Part shown: piece after piece, positions 33,388 to 44,478 of the stretch
Position numbering within the stretch: the stretch's first letter is position 1
Layout: each line of letters starts with the position of its first letter
Source of the DNA: Gonocerus acuteangulatus
Taxonomy: Eukaryota > Arthropoda > Insecta > Hemiptera > Coreidae
Length of the DNA: 64,000 nt
Assembly: GCA_946811695.1 (NCBI GenBank)
Contig: OX328128.1
Coordinates: 77,532,821 to 77,596,820, forward strand
Reading direction: 5' to 3'
Notes under the pieces: generated by a model
The model's input: only the letters and a program-made list of their open reading frames with translations
What the model was told of the DNA's origin: nothing
Databases searched by the model: none
Program-made: the position numbers and the translations under genes

Positions 33388-35185
33388 TCCGTCACGCAGG
33401 AGCTGCATAACTAAGCACATTCATCAGAACATGGGTAATGTACACTCTATTCCTAAATAAAGTTGCCAATGACCTGTATAAAAAAAAATAAAAAATGAAT
33501 AGCTTTGCTTTGGTACAAAAATCTTCCGTCTAATTTCAAACGTCAAGTTAGTTAACCAGCAGCCGGAACATGGTTTTTGGATTCGCGGGAAACAACTAGT
33601 AATGCTTACGTTTTAGTGTTAATATGTTTGCAAGCACACTTCTTGTAGGTTTCCTAACGCAGAAAAACGAATTAAACAATTTTCGGTAAAAATGCAGTTT
33701 CCAGCCCTCCAAACCGATTTCTTTCAAATTTTGCACAATAACGTATTTTGGTGGACTAAACACGAATACGATAAAAAAAATCTTCGGATTTAACTAGGAA
33801 AGAAGTTATTAAGCACTTAAGTTCACTGTTATGCAGGTTATGAGAGCTAATGTAAACAACTAAATTTGTGACGACTTTAAGGCATAAATGACGACTTTAA
33901 GGCATACATGCTATGCGTTTCCGCTCGCTACGCTCGCTCAAGAAAATAACAAAACCCCAGTCAATCCAACTCGCTAGAATTAATAGAATATAATATTAAG
34001 CACTAAAGTTAGGAAGGTTATAAAACTAGGCGTCATCAGCGTATTTGTAAACACGCGCATGCGCAGATATGTAACATTGGGAAACAGAGAACTCTCATTT
34101 GAAATGTTCAGAAACCATTTATTCGAAAATATTGTCAATTTTAAGGGCTACGTCATCTGTCGCTTAAGGGCATACGTGCTATGCGTTTCCGCTCGCTACG
34201 CTCGCTCAAGAAAATAACAAAACCCCAGTCAATCCAACTCGCTATAATTAATAGCTCTCATAACCTGCATAACAGTGAACTTAAGTGCTTAATAACTTCT
34301 TTCCTAGTTAAATCCGACGTTTTTTTTTTTTTTATCGTATTTGTGTTTAGTGCACCAAAATACGTTATTGTGCAAAATTTGAAAGAAATCGGTTTGGAGG
34401 GCTGGAAACTGCATTTTTACCCAAGTTTCAAGGTGATGTAATCGTATGCGAGAAATCTGGAGTTTTTCTGTTTGGGTACTTAGGATCTTCTTAGGATGGT
34501 GTGATTCATTTGAAATTGTGTCTAAATGTTTGAAATTCGTCTAAACTAAAATGTTTAAATTTTGGTTACATTTGCAGATAAGGAAGTATTCGAAAAAATA
34601 TTTTATCAATAGACACGAAACGTTTTGGGATCGTCCTACGTATTCGTAAATATCTCAAAAACGTTAGAAAATCGTGGTAAATGGTACATGGCAATTCGGA
34701 AGCTTACTAAATTCTCTTCAATAAAGGTTCTAAAGCAATTTTCAATGGGCCAATCTCAATCGGAGAAATATGTCAATAAAACTTCGAAAGTGTTTGTTTT
34801 GTTCTTTTGGGTTGTTGGGTTTTTCTAACTCGTAAAATATTGTCTCTGTCAGGCGGAACTCAATTTATAATTGATTGTTTTTGTTTTAAATTTTATTTTA
34901 CAGTAAAATGATGATTTGTTAGAAAAACAAGGTAAGGAAATGAGAAACGTATTGGTAACATGTAAGTAGTGTTTTACTAGGGCGAACGTTTAGAAGACGG
35001 TAGCCGTCATTTTCGCTTATGATGCTATAAGTTTTCTGTTGTAGCACCTTAAATCTTCCTTCTTTTAGAAATTTCATTTTATATTTTTCACTATCAAAAA
35101 TTGCGTCTATTCCTTTAATATTGGCACTAAGGATATGAATGTACATGCACTAAGATGACACAGTTCCAGCTAGTCGGTTTTTGTT
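33388..35185 (-). mobile_element. Composite of family B and family A ends with an inserted foldback
   Basis: 33389-33425 is a family B 5' end on the plus strand (CCGTCACGCAGGAGCTGC). From about 33505 the minus strand reads the family A interior (TTCAAACGTCAAG block, ACTAGTAATGCTTACG) and ends with a mutated family A 5' end at about 35153-35185 (CTAAGATGACACAGTTCCAG). The family A interior is interrupted at about 33684 and resumes at about 34436, so the foldback between was inserted later. Confidence 0.6.
33688..34421. repeat. Foldback with 165-bp arms and internal direct repeats
   Basis: The left arm 33688-33849 (AAAAATGCAGTTTCCAGCCC ... GGTTATGAGAGCTA) is repeated inverted at 34252-34421, with few differences apart from an A/T-run. 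The loop holds two direct copies of a block carrying GCTATGCGTTTCCGCTCGCT and CCAGTCAATCCAACTCGCT (33907-33985 and 34172-34250). No ORF is supported. Confidence 0.85.
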
Positions 35186-35936
35186 TTTTGTTTTTTTTTT
35201 TACTGCCTGAATTTATTGCCGAGTAAATTTGAAACAAATTATTCTTTTGAAATACTGCAGTGCAGTTTGATTTATTTTTTACGTATATATTTTTTAGCTA
35301 GTTTTCTCGCTACTTCTACAGAGAAGAAATCCACATATCATGACCTTGGAAGAGAAGGGCGAATCGCGAAATCCGGATGTTGGGAAATCTAAGTCAAGGT
35401 TCTAGAAGTACATCAGGATAGGAAGGGCTAATGTTTACTCTATGGAATGCTGATTGAAAAAGTATTCAATTGAAATTCAATGTTTTAATTGTAATTTTTA
35501 CGTGTGATTTATGGGTGTTAAAATGCTAGGAGGGACGATTCGCCCTTGAAATAGGACATTTAATTTTTCATAGATGATGGTGCTATTCACTTTAACTTGA
35601 AACTGTGAGAGAAATAAAGACGAACCAGAGAAAAAGGCGAAGCGTCGTGTTACCGACATCTTTAAGAATCAGAAAATTAAATAAATAAAAGTCGAATTTT
35701 CTGATTCGCCCTTAGTCAAGGTCCTGATTTGACCTCAGAAAACAACTTTTCGAGAAAGCACCTTCTTGTTTCCGCTTTCATCTCTTCCTTTTTTCCAGAA
35801 CTGCCACAAAAAAAAAGGTTGCCAAAGAAAAGCAAAAATGCGGAGGGGCACCTACCTTAGTATAATAAGCAGGAAAAAATAAAAAACAAATCTGGCCTTC
35901 AGATGCATATATAAATACTACACACGATAGATAATA
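35186..35936. other. Unassigned stretch with a degenerate inverted repeat
   Basis: CATGACCTTGG..AGGGCGAATC at about 35339-35367 is mirrored by GATTCGCCCTTAGTCAAGGTC at about 35702-35723, which suggests an old element of about 390 bp. No gene. Confidence 0.45.
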
Positions 35937-36957
35937 AAAAGTCCGACTCGCAGGAACTGCGTCATCTTAGCGCGGTTACGTACATCTCGAAGAAATGGAA
36001 TAGATTAGCATCACAAATCACAGGAAACTGACAGTAGCCAACTTACACAGAAACGGATAATTCTTAATCTGTATAAGTCAATACAATTATGTACTGAGAA
36101 AGTACTTACTCTTGCACTACTGCTGAGAAGGCTCTATTCTAAACAACCAAAAATTCCTTGTCATTTTAAGTATCTTGTTTTACTAGCAAATTCGTTTTAC
36201 TGTTATAATCAACTGTAAATATAAGCTTCATGGCGAATAAAATTCCATTCTGTCGTGGGTTAAATCTTTCTTCAAAATAAGAAATAACGGTAACTTCAGT
36301 TAGAGGCTATGAGGAAGGTTATATAGACAGGATAATTCAAAACAACCTACGTCATTATGATTAGCCACTGCCATCTTGATTACCACAGCCACTCCAAACT
36401 TATTATCACCGTTTCTTAGCTTATTTTACTACTATACTAATTTAACTGATAAATGCAATTTAAAACAAGAAACAACCAATTAAAAAGTGAGATAAACAAA
36501 GAGAAAAACCCTTTCAAAACAACAAAATAAACACTTTTTAAGTTTTAAGCGCTTATATCTCTGATTGACGTTGCCCCATCGAATATTGCTTCAGAACCTT
36601 TATAGTAGAGAATTTAGTAAGCATTCGAATGGTCACTTTCCACTTAGCACGATTTCCCAACCGTTATCGAGATATTTTCTCAGGAACGGTTACCGATATC
36701 GCCTTATAAATGGTTTCATTCGTTTTTTTATATTAAGAAACCTATAAAACAAGTACCTGCAAGCATATAAACTCAAAAACGTAAGCGTTACGATTTTTTT
36801 GCGCGAATTTCGCCCCAAACACTATCTTCTAGTGGGCGGATTCTGCTGGTTAACGAACTTGACCTTTCAAATTAGACGACAGATTTTTATGCCAAATTTC
36901 GTTAAAATCGGACCATTTTTGAGCTTGCTAGAGCGCGAACAGACAAGCATATACACG

Positions 36958-37017
<60 letters not shown>

Positions 37018-37158
37018 TACAAATTTGGGCCACCTATATTTTCGTGATCTATAGGGTCTGAAACGTGAAAGTTTTTAGTCGGCACTTCCGGATTGCGTCA
37101 TGAGGTCAACCTCATAAGCGGGTTCTCCCTATGGAGAAAGTGAGTAACCGCGCTAAAA
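35937..37158 (+). mobile_element. Family A repeat, copy A4 (full length)
   Basis: It begins AAAAGTCCGACTCGCAGG and AACTGCGTCATCTTAGCGCG and is nearly colinear with A3 over its first 600 bp. A short interior and a (TA)n tract (36955-37016) follow, then GGGCCACCTATATTTTCGTG, a terminal hairpin and CGCTAAAA. Unlike A3 it has a single TA tract and no inverted duplication. Confidence 0.78.
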
Positions 37159-37703
37159 CAAGAAACATTCTTTTATCTTCTTAATTTTTCATTGTTGAAC
37201 TCATGAAGGAATGTAAATATTATTATCGACATAGGAATAAAAACTACAAAAAAAAAAAAAACGGAACATGTGTGTGTGTTTGATGTGTAAAATCCCAGAA
37301 GACCCCTCCCCTCCCCGACCTCCCATGAGAACGCGACCAGAACATGACAGCTGTTGGAATCCAACGATTTTCCTCTGGGATTTAGGCTCCGGGAAATCTT
37401 GATGGATGGTTATCAACCCTTTCTGCTTTTTCCTCTTTCTCTTTTCTTCTTTCTATGCTCCTTCCCTCGCGGGGAATCTGACGTGTCTTCCTGTTGTATC
37501 GGCTAGAAACTCATACTCCCAAACTCTTCCTTTGTGTATTTCTTTATTTTATCTGCAAATTCTTTTTTTATAAACATTTTTACTTGCCAAAATATTATTT
37601 ACATATTTATTTGACTTATATATTTGTGAGTTAAGGTGTTAATACATCGTGCTAAGGGTTGTATGTTGGATTACTACTTCGAATTGTGGCGTTATATCTA
37701 AAA
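37159..37703. other. Unassigned stretch
   Basis: 37378-37424 is the dispersed block also seen at 28115-28162. The 63-71 codon minus-strand ORFs have no domains. Confidence 0.45.
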
Positions 37704-38857
37704 AAAAGTCCGACTCGCGGGAACTGCAGCATCTTAGCGCGGTTCCGTTCTTATCCCTAGTCTAATTTGGAAGGATTAAAATAGAAGCAGTTATTATTTT
37801 GGTTCCACCATTCTTGAAATGTCTTTATTTACGATCTTACCTGGAAGGGTCGGCTAACACTAGAAACGGTCCCGCGAGTTTCAAGGTATTGGAATCTTGG
37901 AACTCTACATTTCTAACAATAAATTGTTTTTGTTATTTTACTTAACCAGTTTTATTGTCAAATACATTATCCAACTATAAGCAATTAAAAAATAACAAGG
38001 AATAAAACAGACAAAAAGAACCGTTCGAATAAACGAAATCAATTACTTTAAAGTTTTAAGCACTTATTTCTCCGATTGACATCGCCTAATTAAAACATTC
38101 TTCAGAACCTTTTTTGTAGGGCTTTTAGTAATCTTTCGAATGGTAATCTTCCGCTTCCCAAGATTGTCAACGGTTTTCGAGATACTAACAAAAGTATACA
38201 AAGTTACCAAAACTTTTCTTGTCTGTTAATAAAATATTTTATTCTAACCCTTCCTTTACTCCAAACGTAACCAAAATTTCAACATATCAGTTTTAATGAA
38301 AATAGAACATGCAGAAAATGTTTCAACTGAATCCCATAATTCTAAGTACCAAAATCAAAGACAAACAGAACAGTTCGAATAAGCGAAATCAATTACTTTA
38401 AAGGTTTAAGCACTTATTTCTCCAAGTGACATCGCCTAATCAAAACTTTCATCAGAACCATTTTTGTAGAGAATTTAGTAAGCTTTCCCATGATTGAATC
38501 CCATGATTCTAAGTACCCAAACCAAAAACGGTATTCAAAAACTATTTTTCCAATTTTCTCGAAAACGGTTAAAGCTATCGCCTTGAAAATGGTTTCATTC
38601 GTTTTCCTAGCCCAAGAAGCCTATAAAACGAGTACTTACAAGCTTATGAACTCAAAAACGTAAGCGTTACGATTTTTTTGCGCGAATTTCGCCCCAAACG
38701 CCATCTTCCACTGGGCGGATTCTGCTAGTTGACGAACTTGACCTTTCAAATTGGACGACGGATTTTTGAACCAAATTTCATCACAATCGGACCATTAGGG
38801 AAGCCAGAAATGAGCGAACAGACAAATATATATATATATATACATATAAATAAATAA

Positions 38858-38924
<67 letters not shown>

Positions 38925-39064
38925 AATTTGAACCACCGTTATTTTCGGTCTCTAGGGGTTCTGAAACACGAAATTTTCTAGTCGGCACTTCCGGATTGTT
39001 TCATGAGATCAACCTTATAAGCGGGGTTCCTCCCTATGAAGGGAGGGAGGAATGGCGCTAAAAA
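37704..39064 (+). mobile_element. Family A repeat, copy A5
   Basis: The 5' end is AAAAGTCCGACTCGCGGG and AACTGCAGCATCTTAGCGCG at 37704-37745. Internal roughly 350-bp blocks occur at about 38000-38340 and 38340-38640. The (TA)n tract is at 38825-38915, interrupted by TAAATAAATAAATA. The 3' end is GGGGTTCCTCCC...GGGAGGAATGGCGCTAAAA. Confidence 0.75.
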
Positions 39065-39088
39065 GCCTCTTTTCTAATCTCATTTACA

Positions 39089-39230
39089 ATACTCAGACCA
39101 ATATGGACTTATGGCGTACAACTCTCCATAAAGCCCTCCAACTCCTACAAAATTCAATCATTGCAGTCTAAAATCCTCCGTAAAATAGCCGATGATCCAT
39201 AACGACCTCCATATTACATTTATCCAACCC
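39089..39230 (+). pseudogene. Jockey-like LINE ORF2 relic
   Basis: The frame starting at 39089 reads ILRPIWTYGVQL, then LQSKILRKIADDP before a stop. I..PIWTYG.QLWG....I..LQ..Q.KILR.I..AP is the conserved segment after the reverse transcriptase in jockey-type LINEs. The WG and AP pairs are altered and a stop follows, so this is a fossil. It is not contiguous with the other LINE tails. Confidence 0.65.
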
Positions 39231-39444
39231 TTATAAAAAAAAATATATCAAAAATTTCATTCGAAATTAACCGGCCATCCTAATTCTTTAATAAACTCCC
39301 AAAACCGTAAGCCCAACGATTTTCTACTCGAATTTGGCCGGAAAAACAGTAATACGTTACTTTACTTGGCCAAAGTATTTTTGTTCCAAATTTCATAAGA
39401 ATCGGGCCATTTTTGATCTTGCTAGAGTAAAAAGAGTTAAAAAT

Positions 39445-39445
<1 letters not shown>

Positions 39446-39511
<66 letters not shown>

Positions 39512-39540
39512 CGCGCGCGTGTGTGTGTGTGTATGTATGT
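39446..39540. repeat. (GT)n microsatellite with GCGC interruption
   Basis: A long GT tract followed by GCGCGCGC and further GT. The ORF through it is polyCys-Val and not a gene. Confidence 0.97.
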
Positions 39541-39574
39541 ACATATGTATGGTCTACATACGGGAGTAGGGTAT

Positions 39575-40040
39575 TATTGAATATTTATTTTATTCAACGA
39601 TCATTCAAATAATTTTTTATTGATTATTATTCATTGATTAAGTTATTCATTCACTGATTTAGTTTTTATTCTGTGAATAACAGGGTCGGCACATTATTCA
39701 ATACATTATTATCGAATAAGAATTTATTCATTAATTAATTTATTCATTGACTGATTTTTTTTTAATATTTAATGAATAAATAATTATTTTTTATTCTTCA
39801 TTCATTATTTGTATTGATTTAAAATAATGTGGTTAATGGAATAACAAATTCAAATTCTTTCAAAGTTCAGTAAACAACATATATTAAGTCAGAAAAATTT
39901 TAATGAAAGCATGAAAAATTTTAGTCAAATAAATCAATTTCAATAAATAAAATCATTCATAGGAATACATAATTTTCATTAAATAAAATGTTTCATTCAA
40001 TTAAATCATTTTTATTCAATAAACATAGTCATTCAATAAA
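39575..40040. mobile_element. ATTCA-rich repeat copy M2, left part
   Basis: Colinear with M1 from about 1700 to 2159. It is interrupted after AATTCAATAAA-type sequence at 40040 and resumes at 42389. Confidence 0.65.
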
Positions 40041-41640
40041 TCTAGGCGGAGGGTAGATGGCCAGGCCAAGTTCCGGCCTAAGCATACTATGTGTATATTA
40101 CAGGCGGTCTTAGAGCCGATTTTTACCCTCTCATAACTTCAACCAGGTAAAGATAAAGTTATGAAATTTTACACAGGTATTATACTACTAGATGTGAGTA
40201 AAACTGGAAATTTTCATAATTCTACATCGAATAGTTTCTGAGATATAAGCGATCGAAAATCGGGATTTATAGGACTCACTCACTCACTCACTCACACACT
40301 GACTCATCAAAATTATTAGGCACTTCCCATGATGATAGAGACTTGAAATTTCGCATGAAGATAGATATGAAGACGTTATTAAAGGAAAAAATCTAAAAAT
40401 TGTGTTTGACTCCGCTTCCGGGGCGGGGGCGTGCCAGTTTTGTATTTCCTTCGGAAACCCAACATTCCGTCCAAAACCCATGATGTGGGGTATCAAATGA
40501 AATGTCTCGGCATGAAGAACCTATATTTGATGTTTTAAGAAACAATTAGACGCATATAGGCTCGGTAAAAATCTTATACCAGCTGTCTGTGTGTATGTTT
40601 GTTCCTCTTACAAATCCGTACCGTTTGACCGATTTTGACCAAACTTGGGACACAGATGGGTCTTGATACGGGGAGAATCATAGGCTAGGCTATATTGTCT
40701 ATCAGCTGTCTGTTTGTCTATTTGTTCCTTATACAAATACACACCGTTTGACCGATTTTGACACACATGTCGGTCTTTATCCGGGTAGTGTCATAGGCTA
40801 GTCAAAATCGTCTACCAGCTGTCTGTCTGCATGTTTGTTCCTTACACAAATTCACACCATTTGACCGATTTTGACCAAACTTGGCACACAGGTAGGCCTT
40901 GGTCCGGGGATGCACTAGGCTAGGTAAAAAAAGTCTTTCAGCGGTCTTTCTCTATGTTGGTTCCTTATACAAATTCACACCGTTTGGCCTGTTTTGACCA
41001 AACTTGGCACGCAGGTAGGTCTTGATACGGGAGTGTCATATTACCTATGACGTTTTCTACTTCTTGTTCCATCGAAATGCCATCATTCCTTCTGAAACCC
41101 ATCATGTGGGGTATCAAATGAATCGTCTTGGTAAGGAGAACCTATATTTGATGTTTTAAAAAACATTTCGACGCATCTTAAAAACAGTTGTGACTTCTTT
41201 CTTAAATGCAGTAAATAAAGTCGTAGGGGTTCACTGCATAATATACTTCAAAGCAGATATTAAGTTTTTCAAAGTCGAGTCATCTAAATTACAAGGTTTA
41301 GGATCACAAACCCAAAATGTATCGTCTTTGTTCTTATATTTTTCTTGAAGGCCTTCTGCACTTTCCCTATTGTGATCTTTATCCTCGGGATAAGGTTCCT
41401 GTGTTTTACAGTGTAATAGTTTAGTTAAGAGAGCAATCAATTTGTCCTCTAAAGTAATGTCATCTGGAAGAGCTACTAACTTTTCTAGTCTAGTGATTAG
41501 ATGTATGTAGGTTGATTATTGGTATCAAATATCAAGCAGTAAGGAGAACCTTATGCAGAATCCAAAGACCCTGGTTTTACATGAAGTAGAAAAGCCAGTA
41601 GGTATGCGGCAACTAAATTCTATTTAATACTTAGAAAAAA
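40041..41640 (+). mobile_element. Helitron-like insertion in M2 (5' end intact)
   Basis: It starts TCTAGGCGGAGG directly after an A, and its CAAGTTCCGGCCTAAGCATA block matches the Helitron at 15922. It contains a CACT tandem run (40271-40297) and four spaced copies of the CCGTTTGACCGATTTTGACC module (about 40620-41010), each with an adjacent TGTTTGTTCCTTA word. A canonical CTAG end is not found before the palindrome at 41648, so the 3' end is missing or displaced. It carries an exon-like minus-strand ORF (41231-41515). Confidence 0.6.
41231..41515 (-). CDS. Exon-like ORF of unknown function inside the Helitron-like insertion
   Basis: Ninety-four codons are open to a TGA at 41231-41233, in-frame with a TAA just upstream (41516-41518). 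A possible splice acceptor (TCTAATCACTAG) lies near its start. The peptide is of ordinary composition, with a Leu/Lys-rich amphipathic segment (LEKLVALPDDITLEDKLIAL), a charged middle, then FWVCDPKPCNLDD and a C-terminal helix-like segment. It looks like real protein sequence, unlike the low-complexity ORFs elsewhere. I do not recognise the family. Helitrons often capture host gene fragments, so a captured terminal exon is a reasonable inference; the alternative is a piece of the element's own protein. Confidence 0.4.
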   Translation of the reverse strand, partial: STYIHLITRLEKLVALPDDITLEDKLIALLTKLLHCKTQEPYPEDKDHNRESAEGLQEKYKNKDDTFWVCDPKPCNLDDSTLKNLISALKYIMQ

Positions 41641-41647
41641 GTAATGA

Positions 41648-42390
41648 GATCCCCAAAAAAACATAAATGTGAAATAGAGGCCAAGTTCCTGCCACCACAA
41701 AGAAACACTCCCTTCCTCAAAAATATCCCCTCCTAAACCCCCCACCCCCAAAACGCCTTACCATTCTACACTCCAAAAAAGTAGTATGAGTTTGTGTATT
41801 AATTCAACCAAAAATATTTGCCAATACAAGAGATGATACAAGAAAGAAATGTCCAAGTTCATTACTTGGAAGACCTCATAGTTACTTACTAAGAACAGTA
41901 AAGACACTTCAACTGACCTTTAAAAACAACAATAAAAATACTTATATCCAGTTACTAAAATATCACTTTCCTCAACCAGGTATATTCTTAAACTTGGCAA
42001 TGTTTAGTTTTTCTCTAAAGATAATTTCGGCACAAAAAAAACGTTGCCAAGTTTAAGAATATACCTGGTTGAGGAAAGTGATATTTTAGTAACTGGATAT
42101 AAGTATTTTTATTGTTGTTTTTAAAGGTCAGTTGAAGTGTCTTTACTGTTCTTAGTAAGTAACTATGAGGTCTTCCAAGTAATGAACTTGGACATTTCTT
42201 TCTTGTATCATCTCTTGTATTGGCAAATATTTTTGGTTGAATTAATACACAAACTCATACTACTTTTTTGGAGTGTAGAATGGTAAGGCGTTTTGGGGGG
42301 TTTTAGGAGGGGATATTTTTGAGGAAGGGAGTGTTTCTTCGTGGGGGCAGGAACTTGGCCTCTATTTCACATTTATGTTTTATGGGGATC
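41648..42390. repeat. 743-bp near-perfect palindrome
   Basis: The left arm (41648 to about 42000; GATCCCCAAAAAAACATAAA, AGAGGCCAAGTTCCTGCC) is repeated inverted at about 42044-42390 with only a few differences, and the spacer is about 45 bases (TGTTTAGTTTTTCTCTAAAG and onward). The ends resemble those of the element at 16877-17402. No coding potential. A transcript through it would fold into a hairpin of about 350 bp. Confidence 0.92.
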
Positions 42391-42530
42391 ATTATTATTC
42401 AATAATGAATAAAAATAAAAAGTTACGATATTCATTGAATGGCTGAATAATGAATGAAAAATTATTCATTATTCAGAATTAAATATCAAATTTATGCATT
42501 ATACTGAATGATTTTTGGCCAACACTGGTA
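42389..42530. mobile_element. ATTCA-rich repeat copy M2, right part
   Basis: It resumes with TCATTATTATTCAATAATGA, matching M1 from 2160, and ends TTTTTGGCCAACACTG. The M1 sequence therefore gives the uninterrupted form of the site. Confidence 0.7.
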
Positions 42531-42610
42531 CATCCATATACATACACATATAAGGAGGAGTCATCTTGAGGGAGGAAACGCACTAAAAAGTAACGGAATT
42601 ATGTATTTTC

Positions 42611-42808
42611 GGGTAACCTCGTGGTGCAGAGGCGAACGGATTCTCGTGTGGAAGATTCGGGTTCGAATCTCACCTGGAGGTTGAGTCTTTTCGTTCCACG
42701 GCCCATTGGAATGATTCCTCTCTCCACCATGGATGTTTATTAGGAGTGGTAACCTATAGATAACCAGGCACTAATAGCCTAGATGTTAAAATATCCCGTA
42801 AAAAAAAA
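42611..42808 (+). mobile_element. tRNA-headed SINE with the shared tail, copy S4
   Basis: The head is GGGTAACCTCGTGGTGCAG with box B CGGGTTCGAATCTCAC, different from S1-S3. The tail (AGTGGTAACCTATAGATAAC, CACTAATAGCC, GATGTTAAAAT) is shared partly with S1-S3 and partly with the 5S-headed copies (GCGCTAATAGCC). It ends in an A-run near 42801. Confidence 0.75.
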
Positions 42809-43356
42809 TAAAACGGTTAAAAAAAATAATATTCTGAATGTCTCTGTAGTATGCCATGGTTATAAAGAAAAAACTATTAAAAAAAAACTATAACTTTCAG
42901 TAATATAAACTACGCAATCCCACAGGATTTTTATATTCGCTTTCCTCCACCATCAAATCACTTGGCAGATATTCAGTTGGAAGAGAAAAAGGGCGAGGAG
43001 AGAAATATTTTAAATTGAAATTGAAAACCCCAGGAGCTATTCTATAGATTAAATTGATGACAGCTCTCGAAGGAAGTAATTCAACTGATAGAAGATTCCT
43101 TCACTACCTTCCAAATCGGCTCCAGAACTGAATTTATTTTCTATTTTTGAAACCATTCCAGTGTCTGCTCTTGTTTGGAATGTTTCAAAGAATAATAAAA
43201 GCATAGAAATAGTTTAACTAATTTTTTCCATAAAGACTGCTTTCTTTGTGACCAACTCAATGAAGTTATTAGTTTGAAGCCCGAGAAAGGCCGATACAAA
43301 TGAAAAGCTGGGTGGGCAAATAATATTGAAATAAAGTCATATGTGCTCTTCTTGCA
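42809..43356. other. Unassigned A+T-rich stretch
   Basis: No element boundary seen. An 84-codon minus-strand ORF at 43141-43395 runs into the SINE head and is not supported. Confidence 0.45.
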
Positions 43357-43603
43357 GGGGGGCGAGGCTAGCCCAGTGGTAGAGCACTGGAACAATATGC
43401 TGGAGGACCTGAGTTCAAATCCCGAGCAAGCACTAAAGATTTTTATCTTCTAGTGTCTTCGTTCGTCGGCTGGACCCAGCCATTAAGTAATTCTTTAATT
43501 AATTTATTAATAAATATATGCAAAGGTGAAAATCAGGCGGCCGGAGCATATAACTGACCACACTAACTCCCTAGAGTGCCGTATTGCCTGTGACGGGACT
43601 GAT
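43357..43603 (+). mobile_element. tRNA-headed SINE family T, copy T2
   Basis: The head GGGGGCGAGGCTAGCCCAGT, with box A TAGCCCAGTGGTAGAGC and box B GAGTTCAAATCC, is tRNA-like. The body (CACTAAAGATTTTTATCTTC, GGCGGCCGGAGCATA) ends at GGGACTGATA. It sits about 60 bp upstream of the LTR element. Confidence 0.85.
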
Positions 43604-43660
43604 AAGTTAGCCGTCGAGGTAATGAGCAATCAGGGAATAGTTGAGATTCGGCTAAGAAGA

Positions 43661-44186
43661 TGTAAGGCCCCGTTTTCCCTTTGGCCTTGTTAAGTGAATA
43701 AGGATGAGAGAAAAGGTTGGCTGTCCATCTCTAGAGATGTGAGAACCACGAATCCGCAAACATTGCGTCTGGGATGTTGGCACTGCACGTGGCTGATTCG
43801 TAAGATTCCTGGAAGATCTAAGACCTGACAAGAGTTTCTAGTTCAATCACCTGCAAAAGCAGGAGTGGGGTACAAAGGGTTTAAAAAGAGCTGGCTTACC
43901 TCCGACCGGTCAGAGTTTGCATCCGTTCCTGAGACTTCGGCCCAGATGCTGTTCAGAGCTAGGCCAGTTCCAAATTCTCTATAATCTCCCCAAATGATCG
44001 TATTTGATAACTCTACCTATCTGTCTCTCTCACTCAACCTTTTCTCTCATCGTAGCAATGGTTTATGATATTTATGTTTGTATCCTCTGTGTAAATTATA
44101 GTTTTAAAAAGGAATTTCCGCTTCTCTAAAATATTTCCCCATTGTCTATACCTCTAAATCCCGTCCTTGCTAATCAGTCCCTTACA
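43661..44186 (+). repeat. 5' LTR (526 bp)
   Basis: It begins TGTAAGG and ends CCTTACA, a 7-bp perfect inverted terminus with the TG...CA rule. It is identical to the 3' LTR except for GAGCTAGG here versus GAGGTAGG there. A possible TATA-like TTTAAAAAG lies at about 43880, with CAGAGTT about 30 bp downstream as a candidate start. Confidence 0.97.
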
Positions 44187-44188
44187 AA

Positions 44189-44198
44189 TGGTGTCAGG
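44189..44198 (+). other. Primer-binding site, tRNA-Leu type
   Basis: TGGTGTCAGG begins two bases after the 5' LTR and is complementary to the 3' end of leucine tRNAs that terminate CCTGACA plus CCA. The match runs 10 bases. Confidence 0.75.
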
Positions 44199-44478
44199 TT
44201 TCCGGGTATTATTTAAATGTCCAGCTGCAAGCCGGCATTAGATAAGAACCCTGCTCTCGAGATAGGCCGGCGGCTGTACTGCTGACGCTGATAGGACAAT
44301 TCCTCGAACTGATATCTCGGCGCTGGGTAGTTGTTCATTCAATGTCCTCACGTTTCCTGGTTTAAGGACCGCCAAATACGGATATTTGGTGGTTAGCCCT
44401 GTTAGAGAGTAAAGCAATCCCTATTCGTAAGCATAACGTGTTGGGGTTCATTGGAAACGTTGAAAATAGAGCTATACG

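Noticed and set aside
39334..39612. Cys-Val repeat ORF
   Set aside because: Translation of the (GT)n microsatellite.
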